Shown piece after piece: positions 51,318 to 61,661 of a stretch of DNA of 64,000 bases; position 1 is the first letter of the stretch; every line of letters starts with the position of its first letter. The notes below the pieces were generated by a model. The model searched no databases, was not told the DNA's origin, and was given only the letters and a program-made list of their open reading frames with translations. This DNA is from Clostridia bacterium. Its GTDB lineage: Bacteria; Bacillota_A; Clostridia; Christensenellales; Aristaeellaceae. The stretch lies in NCBI GenBank assembly GCA_017509065.1, contig JAFWQM010000125.1, forward strand, positions 26,196 through 90,195, read 5' to 3'. Position numbers and translations under genes: made by a program.

Positions 51318-51375
51318 CTGGGGGAACCGCTCTTTGGAGCCCAAAGAGCGGTTCCCCCAGACCTCTTCCGAGAAA
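51318..51375. repeat. Dispersed hairpin repeat, copy 4
   Basis: Perfect 20-bp stem (51318-51337 with 51341-51360; arm CTGGGGGAACCGCTCTTTGG). The conserved flank is on the right (CCTCTTCCGAGAAAG), so this copy is inverted relative to copies 1, 2, 3 and 5. It lies upstream of the rplJ promoter. Confidence 0.85.
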
Positions 51376-51442
51376 GGCTGTAAATAAGATAAAGATATTT
51401 GCTGAAAGAATCAAGAAACTGTTTTTGTTTTCCTTGATGGCT

Positions 51443-51502
51443 TTCTTGGAAAGGGGTCTGGGGGAAACCATTCTTTGGCCGCCAAAGAATGGTTTCCCCC
51501 AG
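51443..51502. repeat. Dispersed hairpin repeat, copy 5
   Basis: Perfect 21-bp stem (51458-51478 with 51482-51502; arm CTGGGGGAAACCATTCTTTG), flank TTCTTGGAAAGGGGT. It begins 9 bases past the typA stop. Confidence 0.85.
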
Positions 51503-51511
51503 ATAAAATAT

Positions 51512-53335
51512 TTATTGCTTGGCCCGGGCGGCGGCCTTGGCGCGCAGCTCGTGGCTCAGGGTGCGCTTGCGCATGCGCAGGGACTTGGGCGTGATTTCCA
51601 GCAGCTCGTCGTCGTCGATGAACTCCAGGCACTCCTCCAGCGTCAGCGGGTGGATGGAGACCAGGCGCAGGCTGTCCTCCGAAGCGGAGGCGTTGCGCAT
51701 GTTAGTAACGTGCTTGGCCTTGCAAACGTTCACCACAATGTCTCCGGGACGGCTGGACGCGCCGCAGATCATGCCGCCGTACACGGGCACCTGGCTGCCG
51801 ATGAACAGGGTGCCGCGGTCCTGGACGTTGTACAGGGCGTACTGCGTGGTTTCGCCGGTTTCATAGCAGATCAGCGCGCCGACATTGCGGTGGGGAATAT
51901 CGCCCTTGTAATCCTCGTAATGGTCGAACACGGCGCTCATGATGCCCTCGCCGCGTGTGTCGGTCATGAACTCGGAGCGGTAGCCGAACAGCCCGCGGGA
52001 CGGTACCAGGAATTCCAGGCGCACCCGGTCGCCGCCGCCCATGGATTCCAGTGTGCCGCGCCGCCGTCCGATCTTTTCGATCACGGCCCCGGCATACGCC
52101 TGGGGCACGTCCGCCACCATGCGCTCCACGGGTTCCTGCTTGCGTCCGTCCTCGTAGCGGTAAATGACCTCGGGCTTGCTCACCTGGAACTCATAGCCCT
52201 CGCGCCGCATGGTTTCGATGAGGATGGAAAGGTGCAGTTCGCCTCTCCCCCACACCTCGAACTGGTCGGGCGTTTCGCCGTCCCTGACGCGCAGGGACAC
52301 GTCCGTTTCAATCTCCCTGTACAGCCTGGCGCGGAGATGGCGGCTGGTGACGTAGGTTCCTTCCCGGCCCGCGAACGGGGAATCGTTTACGGAAAAGGTC
52401 ATGGTCACGGTGGGTTCGGTGATGGCGACAAAGGGCAGCGCTTCTGGGGTTTCAGGGTCGCAGACCGTGTCGCCGATGGAGATATCACTGAGGCCGGTCA
52501 GCGCAACGATGTCGCCCATGCTCACTTCTTCGGCGGGCACGCGCTTTAAGCCGTCGTACAGGGACAAGCCGGTCAGCCGCCAGGGTGCGGATACCTGCTC
52601 GCTCTGGGCGTTGCAGCGCACGACCATCATGTTGTCCCTGAGCGTGCCGCGGTTGATGCGGCCAATGCCGATGCGGCCCACGTAATCATTATAGTCGATG
52701 GTGGAAATCAGCACCTGCGCGGGGCCGTCAGGGTCGCCCTCGGGGGCGGGAATATATTTCATGATGCAGTCGAACAGCGGGCGCAGATCGGTGCCGGGCT
52801 GAGCCAAATCCAGCGTGGCGGTCCCCGTTCGGGCGGAAGCGTAAATAATCGGCCGGTCGAGCGTCGCGGGGTCGGCGTCCAATTCGATCAGCAGATCTAC
52901 CAGTTCGTCCACCACTTCCTCGCAGCGGGCGTCCGGGCGGTCCACCTTATTAATTACAAGCAATACAGGCAGCTTCAATCCCAAAGCCTTTTGCAGCACG
53001 AACCGGGTCTGGGGCATGGGGCCTTCAAAGCTGTCCACCAGCAGCAGCACGCCGTCCACCATCTTGAGCACGCGTTCCACCTCGCCGCCGAAGTCGGCGT
53101 GGCCGGGGGTGTCCACGATGTTGATCTTCGCGCTCCCGTAATGCACAGCAGTGTTTTTGGCCAGGATGGTGATGCCGCGCTCGCGCTCCAGGTCATTACT
53201 GTCCATCACGCGCTCGGCCACCTGCTGATTCTGCCGGAAAACGCCGCCCTGACGCAGCATCTGGTCCACCAGAGTGGTCTTGCCATGGTCAACGTGGGCG
53301 ATAATAGCGATATTGCGGATATCGTTCCGAATCAT
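51512..53335 (-). CDS. typA: Ribosome-associated GTPase TypA/BipA
   Basis: A 607-residue EF-G-like GTPase that acts on the 50S subunit under stress or cold. G1 [11 protein letters not shown]3 [17 protein letters not shown]4 NKVDRPDA, then EF-G domains II, III and V and the TypA-specific C-terminal domain ending [17 protein letters not shown]. Start [14 protein letters not shown] at 53335; the frame to 53434 has no better ribosome binding site. Single gene, convergent with nothing, divergent from the L21 operon. Confidence 0.97.
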   Translation of the reverse strand: MIRNDIRNIAIIAHVDHGKTTLVDQMLRQGGVFRQNQQVAERVMDSNDLERERGITILAKNTAVHYGSAKINIVDTPGHADFGGEVERVLKMVDGVLLLVDSFEGPMPQTRFVLQKALGLKLPVLLVINKVDRPDARCEEVVDELVDLLIELDADPATLDRPIIYASARTGTATLDLAQPGTDLRPLFDCIMKYIPAPEGDPDGPAQVLISTIDYNDYVGRIGIGRINRGTLRDNMMVVRCNAQSEQVSAPWRLTGLSLYDGLKRVPAEEVSMGDIVALTGLSDISIGDTVCDPETPEALPFVAITEPTVTMTFSVNDSPFAGREGTYVTSRHLRARLYREIETDVSLRVRDGETPDQFEVWGRGELHLSILIETMRREGYEFQVSKPEVIYRYEDGRKQEPVERMVADVPQAYAGAVIEKIGRRRGTLESMGGGDRVRLEFLVPSRGLFGYRSEFMTDTRGEGIMSAVFDHYEDYKGDIPHRNVGALICYETGETTQYALYNVQDRGTLFIGSQVPVYGGMICGASSRPGDIVVNVCKAKHVTNMRNASASEDSLRLVSIHPLTLEECLEFIDDDELLEITPKSLRMRKRTLSHELRAKAAARAKQ

Positions 53336-53453
53336 AAAAATCTGTCTTCTCCCTCCAGTCGGTTCAAAAACCAACAAGGTATTGTACATCGGTTTTTCTT
53401 GGTTTGTCAACCGTTTCAGGCCCATAATTTCCATTTTTTTCGGGAAAAACCGG

Positions 53454-53482
53454 TTGACATTTCTTCCCTTTCATGCTATACT
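53454..53482 (+). promoter_or_regulatory. Sigma-A promoter of rplU-prp-rpmA
   Basis: TTGACA (53454-53459), 17-base spacer, TATACT (53477-53482). Confidence 0.82.
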
Positions 53483-53602
53483 TCTTCGGTAATCCGCTCG
53501 GGAGGGGCTTGTTAAACGCGCGTCCGCGCTGCCCCATGGCTGAAAAATGTCTCCTTTCCCTCCGTGGAAGCCCGGCGAGAAATAATAGGAGGTGCTGCTG
53601 TA
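53483..53602 (+). promoter_or_regulatory. L21 leader region
   Basis: About 115 transcribed bases before rplU with paired segments (GGGGCTTG...GCCCC near 53503-53535 and TCCCTCCGTGGAAG). Position and length fit the L21 leader, an autoregulatory RNA before rplU in Bacillota. I rely mainly on position. Confidence 0.5.
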
Positions 53603-53908
53603 ATGTACGCGATTATTGCGACTGGCGGCAAACAGTATCGGGTGTCCGAGGGCGACACCATCTACATCGAAAAGCTGGACAACGAAGTGGGCGAAGTGGT
53701 GACCTTCCCCGTGATGATGCTCTCCGGCGAAACCATTGAGGTTGGCAATCCCTACCTGACCGGCGCCAGCGTGACCGGCAAGATCGTTCGCCATGGCAAG
53801 GGTGAAAAGATCATCATCCTCAAGTACAAGAGCAAGAAGAACTATCGCCGCAAGGCTGGCCATCGTCAGCCCTTCACCCAGGTGGAAATCACCGGCATCA
53901 ACGGCTGA
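53603..53908 (+). CDS. rplU: Ribosomal protein L21
   Basis: A 101-residue 50S protein. [60 protein letters not shown] match the family throughout. Start at 53603 with AGGAGG 9 bases upstream. First gene of the conserved rplU-prp-rpmA operon, with the next ATG 4 bases past its stop. Confidence 0.98.
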   Translation: MYAIIATGGKQYRVSEGDTIYIEKLDNEVGEVVTFPVMMLSGETIEVGNPYLTGASVTGKIVRHGKGEKIIILKYKSKKNYRRKAGHRQPFTQVEITGING

Positions 53909-53912
53909 GGAT

Positions 53913-54224
53913 ATGATCCGCGTAGCGCTGCATTCCCAGGGCGGATGCATCACCGGCTTTGAGGTCAAAGGCCACGCCGGATACGCCGAAGCGGGACAGG
54001 ATATCGTCTGCGCCGCCGTATCCATCCTCACCACCACATGCGCAAACGCATTGGAAACCGTGGCGGGGGTGAAGCCCATGGTGAAGGCAAGCGAGGGGTA
54101 CATGCTCCTTGCTCTTCCCATCGGCAGCGGGCACGACGCCCAGGTGATCCTGCAAACCATGCGCCAGGGACTGCGCGATCTGGCGGAGGAATATTCCCGG
54201 TATATTCTTCTCAACGAATTGTGA
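53913..54224 (+). CDS. prp: Ribosomal-processing cysteine protease Prp
   Basis: A 103-residue protease that trims the N-terminal extension of L27. [20 protein letters not shown] holds the catalytic His (about 21) and Cys (about 33). Located between rplU and rpmA as in other Bacillota. The ribosome binding site is within the rplU end (GGCTGAGGAT). L27 encoded next carries the matching cleavage site. Confidence 0.95.
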   Translation: MIRVALHSQGGCITGFEVKGHAGYAEAGQDIVCAAVSILTTTCANALETVAGVKPMVKASEGYMLLALPIGSGHDAQVILQTMRQGLRDLAEEYSRYILLNEL

Positions 54225-54241
54225 ATATGGAGGTAACAATC

Positions 54242-54535
54242 ATGTTGAAGCTCAATCTTCAGCTTTTCGCCCATAAAAAAGGTATGGGTTCCACCCGGAA
54301 CGGCCGCGACAGCGAAAGCAAGCGCCTGGGCCCGAAGCGGGCTGACGGCCAGTTCGTGCTCGCCGGCAACATCCTCGTGCGTCAGCGCGGCACCAAGATC
54401 CTGCCCGGCCTGAACGTTGGCATCGGCAAGGACGACACCCTGTTCGCCAAGGCGGACGGCGTGATGAAGTTCGAGCGCAAGGGCAAGTTCAAGAAACAGG
54501 TTTCCGTGCATCCCACCGAGACCGTCGCCCAGTAA
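54242..54535 (+). CDS. rpmA: Ribosomal protein L27
   Basis: A 97-residue 50S protein near the peptidyl transferase center. It begins [18 protein letters not shown], where the Prp cleavage site (LNLQLFA, cut before HKKG) is visible; the extension must be removed for function. [20 protein letters not shown] and [11 protein letters not shown] are conserved. RBS is GGAGG. A terminator follows. Confidence 0.98.
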   Translation: MLKLNLQLFAHKKGMGSTRNGRDSESKRLGPKRADGQFVLAGNILVRQRGTKILPGLNVGIGKDDTLFAKADGVMKFERKGKFKKQVSVHPTETVAQ

Positions 54536-54546
54536 CGGACAAGCAA

Positions 54547-54587
54547 AAGGGCTGCTTTCCCACATGTTGGAGAAGCAGCCCTTTTTT
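54547..54587 (+). terminator. Intrinsic terminator after rpmA
   Basis: AAGGGCTGCTT pairs with AAGCAGCCCTT across a loop CCCACATGTTGGAG, followed by TTTTTT. Located 12 bases past the rpmA stop. Confidence 0.9.
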
Positions 54588-54603
54588 AGCACATGGAGTT
54601 TTT

Positions 54604-55170
54604 ATGTCAAGCAAACACGAAGAATTTCACCGTCTGGAAACGGAGCGGCTGATGCTGCGTCCCATCGCGAAAACGGATTATCAGATGGTTCTGCGCATTT
54701 CCTCTGACCCCGGCACTACGGAATACCTGTATTTCTGGGGCCGCGTCGGTTCTACGCCCGAATCGGACGCCGAAAGGTATCTGAAATACGCCGTGGGAAG
54801 GTGGGAAGAAACGCCCGTCCGGGCTTGGGAATTCTGCCTCATCCAGAAAGAAACGGGAGCAGCAGTCGGCATCGGCAGCGTGGAATGGGTGAAAGACGAG
54901 CCAGGAACCGCCGAGCTCGGTTGGATCATCCTCCCTGAATACCGCGGAAAAGGTTATGCCACCGAAGCGGGGAGAGAACTGATTCGCGTCGCCTTTGACA
55001 AAATGGGGGCTGATTCCGTGATCGCCCACTGCGACAGCCGGAACCAGACATCCCGCAATGTGATGGAGCGTCTGGGAATGACGCTGCGCGAAATCGTACC
55101 GGAAGCCCGCCCCGCCAAGCGCCCAGGCGACAAAAAAGGCGATGAATGTACCTACGCGCTGGCAAGATGA
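54604..55170 (+). CDS. GNAT-family N-acetyltransferase (RimJ/RimL-like)
   Basis: A 188-residue acetyltransferase of the Acetyltransf_3 group. LETERLMLRPIAKTDY opens the fold; AELGWIILPEYRGKGYATEAGRELI holds the acetyl-CoA motif (RGKGYA); CDSRNQTSRNVMERLGM is the conserved motif B. Substrate unknown. It follows the rpmA terminator and is convergent with the GH130 gene. The ribosome binding site is poor (GGAG 8 bases upstream). Confidence 0.92.
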   Translation: MSSKHEEFHRLETERLMLRPIAKTDYQMVLRISSDPGTTEYLYFWGRVGSTPESDAERYLKYAVGRWEETPVRAWEFCLIQKETGAAVGIGSVEWVKDEPGTAELGWIILPEYRGKGYATEAGRELIRVAFDKMGADSVIAHCDSRNQTSRNVMERLGMTLREIVPEARPAKRPGDKKGDECTYALAR

Positions 55171-55183
55171 ACGGCCTTCGATC

Positions 55184-56350
55184 TTATTTCCGGTTCAGGT
55201 ATGCCAGGTTTTTCCGAATGAAATCAACCCGCTGCTTCACGCAATCCACGCTGCGGAGCGGATCGGCGGGCGTGTTGAACACATAATCTTTTAAGCGTTC
55301 CAGATCGGTCGTGGCAACATGAAGCCGGGTGTCGCTGGAAGCGTAATAGATATACACCCGCCCGTCCGGACCAACGATCGCTCCGTTGGTAAACACGACG
55401 TTGCTCACGTCGCCCACGCGCTCGCGGCCAAGCGGCGCGATGAGGAAGCCGCCCGGCTCGGCGACGATCCGAGAAGGATCGTCCAGCGCGGTGGCGAAGG
55501 CGTAAATAACATATCGTAGCCCCGCCGCCGTGTTGCGCACGCCGTGAGCGATGTGGATCCATCCCCTGTCCGTTTTGATGGGCACGGCGCCCGCCCCGTT
55601 CTTGCTTTCGGTGATGGTGTGGTACTTGCGCACGGAGGTCATCTTTTCCCCGTCGATCACGGCGTGGGTGATGTCCGGGCACAGACCGAAACCGATGCCG
55701 CCGCCGGAGCCGGTCTCAATGAAATCATCCATGGGGCGGGTGTAGAAAGCGTACTGTCCGTTCACGAACTCGGGATGCAGGCACACGTTCCGCTGCTGCG
55801 GCGAATTGAGCGTGACCAGGTTCGGCAGGCGTTCCCAGGTTTTCAGGTCTTTCGTGCGCACGATGCCCGCGGCAGCGACGGCGGCGGACAGGTCGCTGAC
55901 GGTTCTGTCCTTACTCTCCGAGCAGAACACACCGTAAATCCAGCCGTCCTCGTGCTGCGTCAGCCGCATATCGTACACGTTGGTTTCCTCGGGGCATGTA
56001 TCGGGCAGAAGAACCGGCTCATCCCAGAAGCGGAAGCCGTCCACGCCAGAATCGCTCTGCGCCACGGCGAAAAAGCTCTTGCGGTCATTTCCCTCCACCC
56101 GGGCGACCAGCGTAAATTTTCCGTCAAGCATCATCGCTCCGCTGTTGAACACTGCGTTCACACCCAGGCGCTGCATCATGTACGGGTTTGTTTCCGGGTT
56201 CGGGTCGTACATCCAGAAGGGCGGGATATGCTGCCGGGTGAGCACAGGCCGCTGCCAGCGCTCGTAAATGCCGTTGTAGAAATTCGGATTGACCGCATTT
56301 TTCTCCCGCACCAGCGCTTCATAACGGGCTTCCAGATCCTGATAGTTCAT
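55184..56350 (-). CDS. GH130 glycoside phosphorylase (mannosylglucose phosphorylase-like)
   Basis: A 388-residue five-bladed beta-propeller enzyme. [42 protein letters not shown] and [19 protein letters not shown], with [24 protein letters not shown] and [19 protein letters not shown], follow the GH130 subfamily that phosphorolyses 4-O-beta-mannosyl-glucose. The proton-donor Asp is likely in VYDMRLT. No signal peptide; cytoplasmic. It is last in the amino-sugar cluster and extends it to mannosides. Exact specificity inferred. Confidence 0.88.
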   Translation of the reverse strand: MNYQDLEARYEALVREKNAVNPNFYNGIYERWQRPVLTRQHIPPFWMYDPNPETNPYMMQRLGVNAVFNSGAMMLDGKFTLVARVEGNDRKSFFAVAQSDSGVDGFRFWDEPVLLPDTCPEETNVYDMRLTQHEDGWIYGVFCSESKDRTVSDLSAAVAAAGIVRTKDLKTWERLPNLVTLNSPQQRNVCLHPEFVNGQYAFYTRPMDDFIETGSGGGIGFGLCPDITHAVIDGEKMTSVRKYHTITESKNGAGAVPIKTDRGWIHIAHGVRNTAAGLRYVIYAFATALDDPSRIVAEPGGFLIAPLGRERVGDVSNVVFTNGAIVGPDGRVYIYYASSDTRLHVATTDLERLKDYVFNTPADPLRSVDCVKQRVDFIRKNLAYLNRK

Positions 56351-56363
56351 TCTCTTCCTCCAA

Positions 56364-57839
56364 TTATTCCTTTTTCAGCAGCGCGACCACGGCCTTCAGG
56401 GCGATTTCGTCATACTGCCAGGCGGCGATTTGCCAGATGCTCTCCGGCAGTCCCTCGGCGTAAAGGGGCACGTTCATGTTCACGGCGATCACCTGAACGC
56501 CCGCTTCCGCCAAACGGCGGGCAGCCTGAATCCCCTTGCCGTTGTCCGGGTGCCTGTTCAGGAACACTATGGCGGTTTTCGTTCCGGCGGGCAAAGCCTC
56601 TTCCAGGCCAATGTGTCTGCCGCGCAACGCTTCCGCGCAGACCGCCGCCGAATCGAGCGGCACTTCGTCGCTGGCAAAGGAAGCGGCTCTGGCGGGCACG
56701 CCCAGGAATACGGTGTTTTCGTCCAATACGGGAAGAGGTTGATCGTTCGGCGCGTGGACCACCTTCACCGCTTTGCGCATGATACTGTCGGCCAGCGCTC
56801 TCTGCTCCGCGCTGCCGAACTCGCCCGCGCTGCCCTCCGGAAGCGGCAGGGCTTTTTTGATTTCCACGATATGGGCAAACCGAGCGTCGATTTCCTCCAA
56901 ATTCATCTGGCCGTTTTCGATGGCCTGATAAATGTGGTCGCTGGCGGAAGCCGCCTGCTCCTCGGAGTGGCAGATGAGCGCGATATCCACGCCTGCGGCC
57001 AGCGCGCGGCGGGTGCCCTCCTCGACGCCGTATAAATCCATCACCGCGTTCATTTCCATTCCGTCGGTCAGGCTAATGCCCTCAAATCCCAGCTTATCCC
57101 GGAGCAGACCGGTCATGATTTTGCGGGACACGGTGCCGGGAATGCGCTCCGGTTCAAATGCGGGGCACACCAGATGCGCGGACATAACGCCCCGGACACC
57201 TGATTTTATTGCCGCCCGAAAACTGACCAGCTCGCAGCGCTCGATTTCATCAGCGGTTTTGTTTAGGACGGGCAGGCCCAGGTGGGAGTCCACCGATGAA
57301 TCGCCCACACCAAAGAAGTGCTTCGCGCAGGCGAACACGCCTGTTTCCTGCAAACCCTGAATATAAGCTACACCGTATTCCGCTACTTTTTCCGGCTTGC
57401 TTGAAAAGCAGCGATTGCCATTCGGGGCGGCGGGATTGGTCAGACAGTCCATTACTGGAGCCAGATTGAAGTTGATCCCAACAGCTCGAAGTTCCTGGCC
57501 GATCAGGCGGCCAACAGTCCGGGCGTTTTCCGCATCACCCGTTTCGCCAATAGCCATCGCGGATGGCGTCTCGGCGGCGATGCCAGCCAGGCGGGACACG
57601 CTGCCGCATTCCTCGTCGATCATGATGAAGGGTTCAATGCCCGTTTCCTTCAAAATCAGCTCCCGCAGGGAGGCGCAAAGTGTTTTGAGCTGCTCATAGC
57701 TTTTCACGTTGCGGCGGAACAGCAGCGCGTTGCCAACCTTGTATTTTTTTACCAGTTCCACATACTCCGGCGGCACCGTAAGCCCGTCGAATCCGACGAC
57801 CAGGCGCTGTCCGATCTTGATTCTCATTTCTTCGGTCAT
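56364..57839 (-). CDS. nagZ: GH3 beta-N-acetylglucosaminidase NagZ-like
   Basis: A 491-residue GH3 enzyme. [34 protein letters not shown] and [13 protein letters not shown] are the NagZ-type motifs: the Asp-His pair in VDSH and the nucleophile Asp in LTDGMEM are kept, while KHFPGHGDT reads KHFFGVGDS (His to Val). It removes GlcNAc from peptidoglycan fragments. There is no signal peptide. A C-terminal domain of about 150 residues follows, as in Bacillota NagZ. It follows namZ by 12 bp. Confidence 0.9.
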   Translation of the reverse strand: MTEEMRIKIGQRLVVGFDGLTVPPEYVELVKKYKVGNALLFRRNVKSYEQLKTLCASLRELILKETGIEPFIMIDEECGSVSRLAGIAAETPSAMAIGETGDAENARTVGRLIGQELRAVGINFNLAPVMDCLTNPAAPNGNRCFSSKPEKVAEYGVAYIQGLQETGVFACAKHFFGVGDSSVDSHLGLPVLNKTADEIERCELVSFRAAIKSGVRGVMSAHLVCPAFEPERIPGTVSRKIMTGLLRDKLGFEGISLTDGMEMNAVMDLYGVEEGTRRALAAGVDIALICHSEEQAASASDHIYQAIENGQMNLEEIDARFAHIVEIKKALPLPEGSAGEFGSAEQRALADSIMRKAVKVVHAPNDQPLPVLDENTVFLGVPARAASFASDEVPLDSAAVCAEALRGRHIGLEEALPAGTKTAIVFLNRHPDNGKGIQAARRLAEAGVQVIAVNMNVPLYAEGLPESIWQIAAWQYDEIALKAVVALLKKE

Positions 57840-57851
57840 GGTGTTTTCTCC

Positions 57852-58994
57852 TTATTCATACAGCAGGAAAGGTCTGCGTTGTTCCAGAAATGCTTCCCGC
57901 GCGGGAGCGTGGGCTTTTAGGAGGCTGTGCGCGTCGTGCTGCCCCAATCGGTAGCTGTCCGTGCCCAGCAGCTTATCGATAAAATAGCTTCCCGGCGTGT
58001 TGGACACCCATTCCAACCGGTCAGGATACAAGGCGCGCATTTCGTCCAGCAGCGTCAGCGCGCCTTCGATCACGTTCGCGCTGTGCCGGTCAGTGATATG
58101 CACCTGTACCCCGGCGCAGGGTTGACCCGCGTGCTTTGAAAAGGCGGGTGTGAAATACGCGGCGCGAAAATACAGGCCCGGCAGATTGCGTTTTTCCATG
58201 CGTTTTTCCAGCGCTCGCGCGTCGATCCATGGTGCGCCGATATACTCAAAGGGCAGGGTCGTGCCCCGGCCCTCCGACACGTTGGTGCCCTCGAACACGC
58301 AGGTTCCGATGTAAGCCAGTGCGGCGTGAAAGGTGGCGCAGTTGGGCGAAGGGGCCACCCAGGGAACGTCCAGCGCGTCCAGGTAGTCTTCCCGCTTCCA
58401 GCCCGCCAGCGGAATAACGGTCAAATCCAGGTCAAGCTTCAAATGGTCTTTGACCCACAGCGCGTATTCCCCCATGGTCAGGCCATAGCGGGTCGGCAAT
58501 GGATACATCCCCACATAGGAGGAAAACCGCGTGTCCAGCACCGTTCCTTCTAACTGCTCCCCACCCAGCGGATTCAAGCGGTCAAGCACGACGACGGGCT
58601 TTCCCGCTTTGGCGCACTCCTCCATGGCGAAGGACAGGGCGTAAAGATACGTATAGAACCGCGCCCCCACGTCCTGCATGTCGAAGCAGAACACGTCGAA
58701 GGTGTCCAGCATTTCTTTTGTGAGCCGGTGGGTGTTGCCGTACACCGCCCACACCGGCACACCCGTCACCGGATCGGGCCGGGTTTCGTAATGCTCCCCC
58801 GCCTGCACATCCCCCCGGATGCCATGCTCCACGGCGAACAGGGCAGTCAAACGATACCTGGCATGAAGCAAGTCAATCCCGCTGCGGAACTGCCGGTCAA
58901 TGCCCGTCTGATTGGTCATCAGGCCGACGCGCTTTCCCTTCAAAATCGGGTCAGCCATTTCCAGGCTGTCCAGGCCGGATAAAATGCTTTTCAT
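57852..58994 (-). CDS. namZ: Exo-beta-N-acetylmuramidase NamZ (DUF1343)
   Basis: A 380-residue DUF1343/GH171 enzyme that releases MurNAc from the non-reducing end of peptidoglycan sugars. Visible: GKRVGLMTNQTGIDRQFRSGIDLLH, ALFAVEHGIRGDVQAGEHYE, FDMQDVGARFYTYLYAL, VLDRLNPLGG, and EGTNVSEGRGTTLPFEYIGAPWID, all signature blocks. Start at 58994 with AAGGATGG 7 bases before. No signal peptide, unlike Bacillus NamZ, so it would act inside the cell. Next to nagZ, as in Bacillus. Confidence 0.93.
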   Translation of the reverse strand: MKSILSGLDSLEMADPILKGKRVGLMTNQTGIDRQFRSGIDLLHARYRLTALFAVEHGIRGDVQAGEHYETRPDPVTGVPVWAVYGNTHRLTKEMLDTFDVFCFDMQDVGARFYTYLYALSFAMEECAKAGKPVVVLDRLNPLGGEQLEGTVLDTRFSSYVGMYPLPTRYGLTMGEYALWVKDHLKLDLDLTVIPLAGWKREDYLDALDVPWVAPSPNCATFHAALAYIGTCVFEGTNVSEGRGTTLPFEYIGAPWIDARALEKRMEKRNLPGLYFRAAYFTPAFSKHAGQPCAGVQVHITDRHSANVIEGALTLLDEMRALYPDRLEWVSNTPGSYFIDKLLGTDSYRLGQHDAHSLLKAHAPAREAFLEQRRPFLLYE

Positions 58995-59011
58995 TGATTT
59001 ACCATCCTTGG

Positions 59012-59043
59012 AAAAGGGCCCGTTTCCGCGGGGAAACGGGCCC
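59012..59043 (-). terminator. Terminator-like hairpin between binding-protein gene and namZ
   Basis: GGGCCCGTTTCC (59043-59032) pairs perfectly with GGAAACGGGCCC (59027-59016), then TTTT on the minus strand. It would end many transcripts after the binding-protein gene and lower namZ-nagZ expression. Confidence 0.8.
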
Positions 59044-59067
59044 AAGGATTACTGTTGGTTGTTCAGC

Positions 59068-60510
59068 TTATTTGGCCAGAAAAGCATCAATCTGAGCCTG
59101 GACGTCATCGATCACTTTCTGCAAGCCAGCTTCTTCCATACGGGCACGCACTTCGGGCAGTACCACGTCGGGATCAGAGGTGCCAGTGATCAGTTCAGCC
59201 TTGTACTCCTGCCAGATGCTGGAGATAGCCAGGCACTCATTCATCACGTTGTCCAGATTGACGGTGAAGCCCATGACCGCGGAAACGGTAGCATCGGCAT
59301 AGCCCTCAAACACTTTCGTCCACTGATCGGGATCAGCGGGGACTTCGGGGAAGGGAGAAGCTTCCACGGGGCCTACCGTGTAGTGGCCCTGCGTGTAAGC
59401 CCACAGGCTCATGTTGTCGGAGCCCGCCTGGGTCTTGACGGCGGTGCCATCCACCATGTTGTAGTGTTTGCCTTCGATGCCATAACGGGCGGTGGTACGA
59501 TACCATTCGTCGGTGTTCATCAACTGGATCAGCTTCAGAGCTTCGTCAGCATGCTCGGTGAAGCTGCTCACAGCGGTCATGGAACCACGAATGGAATAGG
59601 TGTTCATGTAGGGGCCTTCAAAGCGGGAGATGTAGACAGGTTCCTTGGCAGCATTTGCCCACACGGTTTCAGCGCCAAACCAGCCCTGGCCGGACGCGAC
59701 CACGCCAGCCCAGCGGTCAGTGGATTCCATAACGGCGGCATCGGGATGGATGTAGCCCTTCTCATGCCAGCTGCGCAGGGTCTTGAGTCGATTCACCCAC
59801 TTGGGGATATCCAGCGCGCTCTTGACTTTGGTGGCTTCCTCAGTACCCTGAGCATCCCAGTCAAGGCCAATCAGATATTCTTCGCTGATCCAGTCAGCCG
59901 TGCAGTTTTCCCAGGAGGTCAAGCCACTCTTGGACATACTGAAGGGATAATCATCGGGATGGTCTTTCTTGTACATCTCGAAGTAGGGCTCGATGCCGTC
60001 AAAGGTGATGTACAGATCCTTTTCCAATCCCTTTTCATCCAGGAAGTAGTCGCTGTCCAGGATCCAGAAGATCTCCATGCCGATATCCTTCATGTGGGGG
60101 ATGGCATAGATATGGCCTTCAGTATCCATGGCTTCCCAGGCAGCGGGAATGACAGAATCCTTCAGGGCAGGATAATCGTTCAGCTTCTCCGCGATATCCA
60201 GGAACATGCCGTTGCCCACATTGGTGGCATAATCGTTGTACCAGTCGCAGGTGAAGCAGATGTCGAAGTATTCGCCGGTCTCCATGGCGCGCGAGATCTG
60301 ATCGGAGGTCATGTACTTGAATTCACAGGTCACGCCGATCTTCTCAGCGCTGTACGCATTCAGCGCTTCTTCTACTTCGGGCCAGTCAATGGGGGCTTCA
60401 CTGGTGCAGCCCATCCACCAAACCAGCTTCACGGGTTCTTCCGCAGCCGCGAATGAGCACATGCTCAGCATCATCACAGCCGCCAGAATCAGGGCAAGGA
60501 TTTTCTTCAT
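59068..60510 (-). CDS. Extracellular sugar-binding protein of ABC importer
   Basis: A 480-residue binding protein with signal peptide MKKILALILAAVMMLSMCSF, probable cleavage after AAA near residue 23. The body VKLVWWMGCTSEAPIDWPEVEEALNAYSAEKIGV and later PYMNTYSIRGSMTAVSSFTEHADEALKLIQLMNTDEWY, with the C-terminal DUF3502-like part (WQEYKAELITGTSDPDVVLPEVRARMEEAGLQKV), is typical of LplA-type proteins in Clostridia. Located in the NamZ/NagZ cluster, so amino-sugar or muropeptide sugars are the likely ligand. RBS AGGAGG. Confidence 0.92.
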   Translation of the reverse strand: MKKILALILAAVMMLSMCSFAAAEEPVKLVWWMGCTSEAPIDWPEVEEALNAYSAEKIGVTCEFKYMTSDQISRAMETGEYFDICFTCDWYNDYATNVGNGMFLDIAEKLNDYPALKDSVIPAAWEAMDTEGHIYAIPHMKDIGMEIFWILDSDYFLDEKGLEKDLYITFDGIEPYFEMYKKDHPDDYPFSMSKSGLTSWENCTADWISEEYLIGLDWDAQGTEEATKVKSALDIPKWVNRLKTLRSWHEKGYIHPDAAVMESTDRWAGVVASGQGWFGAETVWANAAKEPVYISRFEGPYMNTYSIRGSMTAVSSFTEHADEALKLIQLMNTDEWYRTTARYGIEGKHYNMVDGTAVKTQAGSDNMSLWAYTQGHYTVGPVEASPFPEVPADPDQWTKVFEGYADATVSAVMGFTVNLDNVMNECLAISSIWQEYKAELITGTSDPDVVLPEVRARMEEAGLQKVIDDVQAQIDAFLAK

Positions 60511-60537
60511 GCTTGGGTTCCTCCTTTTTTATTTTAT

Positions 60538-60668
60538 TTGATGCGGCATCTGCCGCACAAATACGATGGGATCAATCTGTCCGCAGCCTCAATCGGCGCG
60601 ACTGCCCTTCATGGGCAGATCGCTTGTTTCGGCTGATTTCACCGCCGATTTGATGTCGCCACAGGCGA
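60538..60668. repeat. Structured gap with three hairpins before the binding-protein gene
   Basis: TGCGGCA-TC-TGCCGCA (60541-60557), CTGCCC-TTCAT-GGGCAG near 60604, and GCCGAT...GTCGCC-ACA-GGCGAC-C-ATCGGC near 60640. In the minus-strand mRNA they lie between permease and binding-protein genes and may protect the latter part. No gene. Confidence 0.6.
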
Positions 60669-60679
60669 CCATCGGCGCT

Positions 60680-61645
60680 TCATCCCTTCACCGCGCCGAT
60701 GGTCAGGCCGGAGATGAAGTACTTCTGGAAGAAGGGATAGGAGAACATGATGGGCACCACGGCGATGACCACGATGGCCATACGCATGGTTTCGCTGGGA
60801 AGCACATTGCTGCTGTCGGCGGTCATATTCCCTTCGTTGCTGGTCAAGTATGCGATGTTCTGTTCGATGTTCACCAGCACGTATTGCAGGGGATATAGGT
60901 CGCGGCGGTTGGTTTCGATATACAGGCTGGCCTGATACCAATCATTCCAATAGGCAAAAGTGAGGAAGAGCGCGATGGTTGCCAAAGCGGGAAGCGAAAT
61001 TGGCAACACCAACTGGACGAAAATACGCAGCTGGCTTGCCCCATCTACCTTGCCGGACTCTATAATTTCATCGGGTACGGTAGTCTGGAAAAACGTGCGC
61101 ATGATGATGACATAGAAGCTTGCGCAGGCAAGCGGGAAAATCAGCGCCCAATAGGTGTTGCGCAGGCCAAGCAACTGAGTATTCACCACATAAGTGGACA
61201 GCAAACCGCCGTTAAAGATCATGGGAATAAAGATCAGCGTGGTATAAAGACCGCGAAGCTTGAAATTTTTCCTGGACAGCACATAACCCATGGTGGAAAT
61301 CAGCGTCAAGCCGATCATCGTGCCCACGACCGTAATACCGATGGATGTCAGAAAAGCAATGAGTACGCTCGGAACACCGTTTCGGTCTTTGATGTGCCAC
61401 ACGTACTGATAAGCGTTCGCTGACCATTCGACGGGCCAGAAGCTGTAGCCCACACGGGTGATGGAATCCTCTGACGAGAAGGAAATAATAATAACGAAGA
61501 TGACCGGGATGATGCACAGGAGCGCCAGAAGGATGAACAGCGCAGAATACGCTGTGTTGGTGCCCGGTTTGATGGCGTTGAACCGCTCCATACCGCTGCC
61601 TGTTTCCTTCGCGGAGGAGTTTTTTTTGATTTCACTCACAGACAT
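60680..61645 (-). CDS. LplC-type sugar ABC permease
   Basis: A 321-residue permease with about six segments. EAA loop VPDEIIESGKVDGASQLRIFVQLVLPIS near residue 215, C-terminus PFFQKYFISGLTIGAVKG typical of LplC. Start at 61645 with GAAGGAGGAG 7 bases upstream; the frame to 61816 overlaps the upstream permease. It pairs with 61662-62654. No ATPase is in this cluster, so a shared MsmX-like ATPase (4006 or 8354) likely powers it. Confidence 0.94.
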   Translation of the reverse strand: MSVSEIKKNSSAKETGSGMERFNAIKPGTNTAYSALFILLALLCIIPVIFVIIISFSSEDSITRVGYSFWPVEWSANAYQYVWHIKDRNGVPSVLIAFLTSIGITVVGTMIGLTLISTMGYVLSRKNFKLRGLYTTLIFIPMIFNGGLLSTYVVNTQLLGLRNTYWALIFPLACASFYVIIMRTFFQTTVPDEIIESGKVDGASQLRIFVQLVLPISLPALATIALFLTFAYWNDWYQASLYIETNRRDLYPLQYVLVNIEQNIAYLTSNEGNMTADSSNVLPSETMRMAIVVIAVVPIMFSYPFFQKYFISGLTIGAVKG

Positions 61646-61661
61646 TTTATCTCCTCCTTCC